Source of the DNA: Pisaster brevispinus
Taxonomy: Eukaryota; Echinodermata; Asteroidea; Forcipulatida; Asteriidae
Direction: 5' to 3'
Assembly (NCBI GenBank): GCA_023634235.1
Contig: JAMKCF010000021.1
Coordinates: 10,551,764 to 10,615,763 of the forward strand
Length of the DNA stretch: 64,000 bases
The position numbers and the translations under genes were made by a program. Below the pieces are notes generated by a model. The model was not told the DNA's origin, searched no databases, and saw nothing but the letters and a program-made list of their open reading frames with translations. How positions within the stretch are numbered: position 1 is the first letter of the stretch; the number at the start of each line of letters is the position of its first letter. Below, one piece after another: positions 62,331-64,000 of the stretch.

Positions 62331-64000
62331 TTTGATGCCAAGGAAACCGGAAATAAACACCAACCTGATTGGCTTGGGACAGACTTGACTTTTTTATACA
62401 GCAGATTGTAAACCCTCAGAAAAATTAGCCTGAAATTATCAACCTCATCTTGACATTCATGTCATTCCAGACTTTACCTTCATGTAGGTTTATTTTAATG
62501 TACAAGGTGAGGTGGTGTCTATGGATTAAGGAATTTCCTTCCTTTGAGTGTGTCCTTACATTCCATAACAATCCACATGTGGCACAATGCCAAATGCATC
62601 TGTATTCAATACCTGAACCTGTATTAAAATGTAAAAGAATCCCTAAAGTACATTTGGAGTACTTTTAAACAACTTGTTCCCATAAACTTGGCAAACTTAT
62701 TAAAAACTAACATGTTTTTAATTGTTTACATTTCCTCACTACAGCCAAAATTCCATGTTTTGGGATAATCATGTTTAAAGTTGAACTGCTTTTCAAAAAC
62801 TGCTGTATTTTCTTTTATTTAACTACTAAAATAATGCCTACCTTTTCAATTATAGTGTACAGAACCTTCTATATTTTTCATTCTTGCAACTTTTTTATTG
62901 CACTGAAACTTTGATTTATCAAGTATTTGTACAAAAACCAATTAACAATTTAAAATTAAAATTTTTACTTATTTGCTACTGTGTGCAAACATCAATAAAA
63001 AGTTTGAGTTATCCTTTCGGATTGAGATGGAAAAACTATATATTTACACTTCCCTGTTAGAAGTGTTACGGTACCTCTTTAAAAAGTTGAACCTTTTTGA
63101 GAGGCAAAATTTGTATGCAGTGTGCATTTTACTTTGTGGACCTGGAGGAGTCAAATCCATGGAGGAGTCAAATACATTTTTTGCTTAAACTTCCAAGAAC
63201 TTTTTAACATTGATATAAAAGTGGAGGAATAGGAAATTGATGATGATGAAGTCTGGATACTATATCTGACTCTTCTTAACTGGCTACAAGCCACTGCTTC
63301 ATATAAAAAATACTTCATCAGTGTGCCCGTTTGAATGGCTAGATTTAATCCTCATTGATTTGAGACTTGATTGTAAACGCATGACAATAGTGAGTGGTCC
63401 TCACAGCTGTGTCAGTCACATGCACAAACATGTTTGAATGTAAGACTAACAGATGCCCATCCTTAATGCTAAAAAAATTCAGGGCCCCAATACACAGGCC
63501 GCATGCCCCTCTTATGTAAGGGTAATGACAATTTAAAATGAAGCTTTTCAAAAGGCACAAAGACAGTTACCATGTCCAGGGGCATAGAGGCAGTTGCCTT
63601 TGTAGCAGTTGCCCGAGTATCATGCCCGAGGAACTCAAAGTCAGAGGAACACAGTCAGTTGCATCATGTACATGTACTTCACAACGGTTAGGGAAGTGTT
63701 AATATTTTAACTCTAGCATGCGCAACGACATGTTATTGGGATACAAACAGTAGTAAAACATATTCTGGTTTCTGTTCATTTGCGCATACTTGTACACAAT
63801 GCACAGTAAAAAGCTACCATTAATTATTCAGTATTTTCCTAAATCAATCCTGGCGGAATGTACCGATTAATCCGATTCACATTGATTCATTTGACCTATT
63901 CAACTTACGATTGGTTCACATACAAAAGCTTGTTATTTATCATAGTGTTTAAGAGACAGCATGTGGGGGGGACTATTAGACAAAACGTCCTTTTGTTCAG
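62331..64000. other. No gene recognised to the right edge
   Basis: AT-rich sequence with ORFs of 72 codons or fewer. 63565-63665 is GC-richer (gccctgg/ccaggggc and gcccgag motifs) but opens no frame that fits the meteorin N-terminus. Confidence 0.45.

Overview
The window reads as a gene-poor stretch of animal nuclear DNA. It is AT-rich, genes are interrupted by long introns, and intergenic space is filled with tRNA-derived SINEs, small inverted-repeat (MITE-like) DNA elements and minisatellites. The gene families (two class A GPCRs and a meteorin-type secreted protein) and the repeat style suggest a marine invertebrate, perhaps an echinoderm such as a sea star. That taxonomic call is inference and was not tested by any search. 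There are no bacterial operons, rRNA genes, CRISPR arrays or viral genes.

Layout. (1) Positions 1-9763, minus strand: a class A peptide-receptor-like GPCR. Exon 1 (9246-9763) codes for TM1-TM3 and exon 2 (1-482, running off the left edge) codes for TM4 to the start of TM7. They are joined by an 8.76-kb intron with consensus splice sites and a matching reading phase. (2) 9764-31452: no convincing gene. It holds many foldback and TIR elements and a SINE dimer interrupted by a hAT-like element. (3) 31453-32640, plus strand: an intact 395-residue intronless class A GPCR that lacks the aminergic Asp. (4) 32641-57124: intergenic and rich in repeats. It includes a 2.07-kb TIR element carrying eight copies of a 14-bp motif, an 836-bp TIR element, a tandem array of three 316-bp tRNA-SINE units, and a diverged ~390-bp repeat pair. 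Three short plus-strand segments with good splice signals may be exons of an unidentified transcript. (5) 57125-64000, minus strand: the last two coding exons of a meteorin/meteorin-like (METRN/METRNL) homologue, with the 5' exons apparently beyond the right edge.

Functionally, the two receptors would act at the plasma membrane through G proteins and the meteorin homologue would be secreted. Nothing in the sequence ties the three genes into one pathway. The least ordinary material is the repeat fraction. At least three TIR elements (23511-24104, 27344-27980, 34898-36964) share one architecture: short inverted termini plus an internal motif iterated in both orientations. Two of them have apparent 4-bp target duplications.
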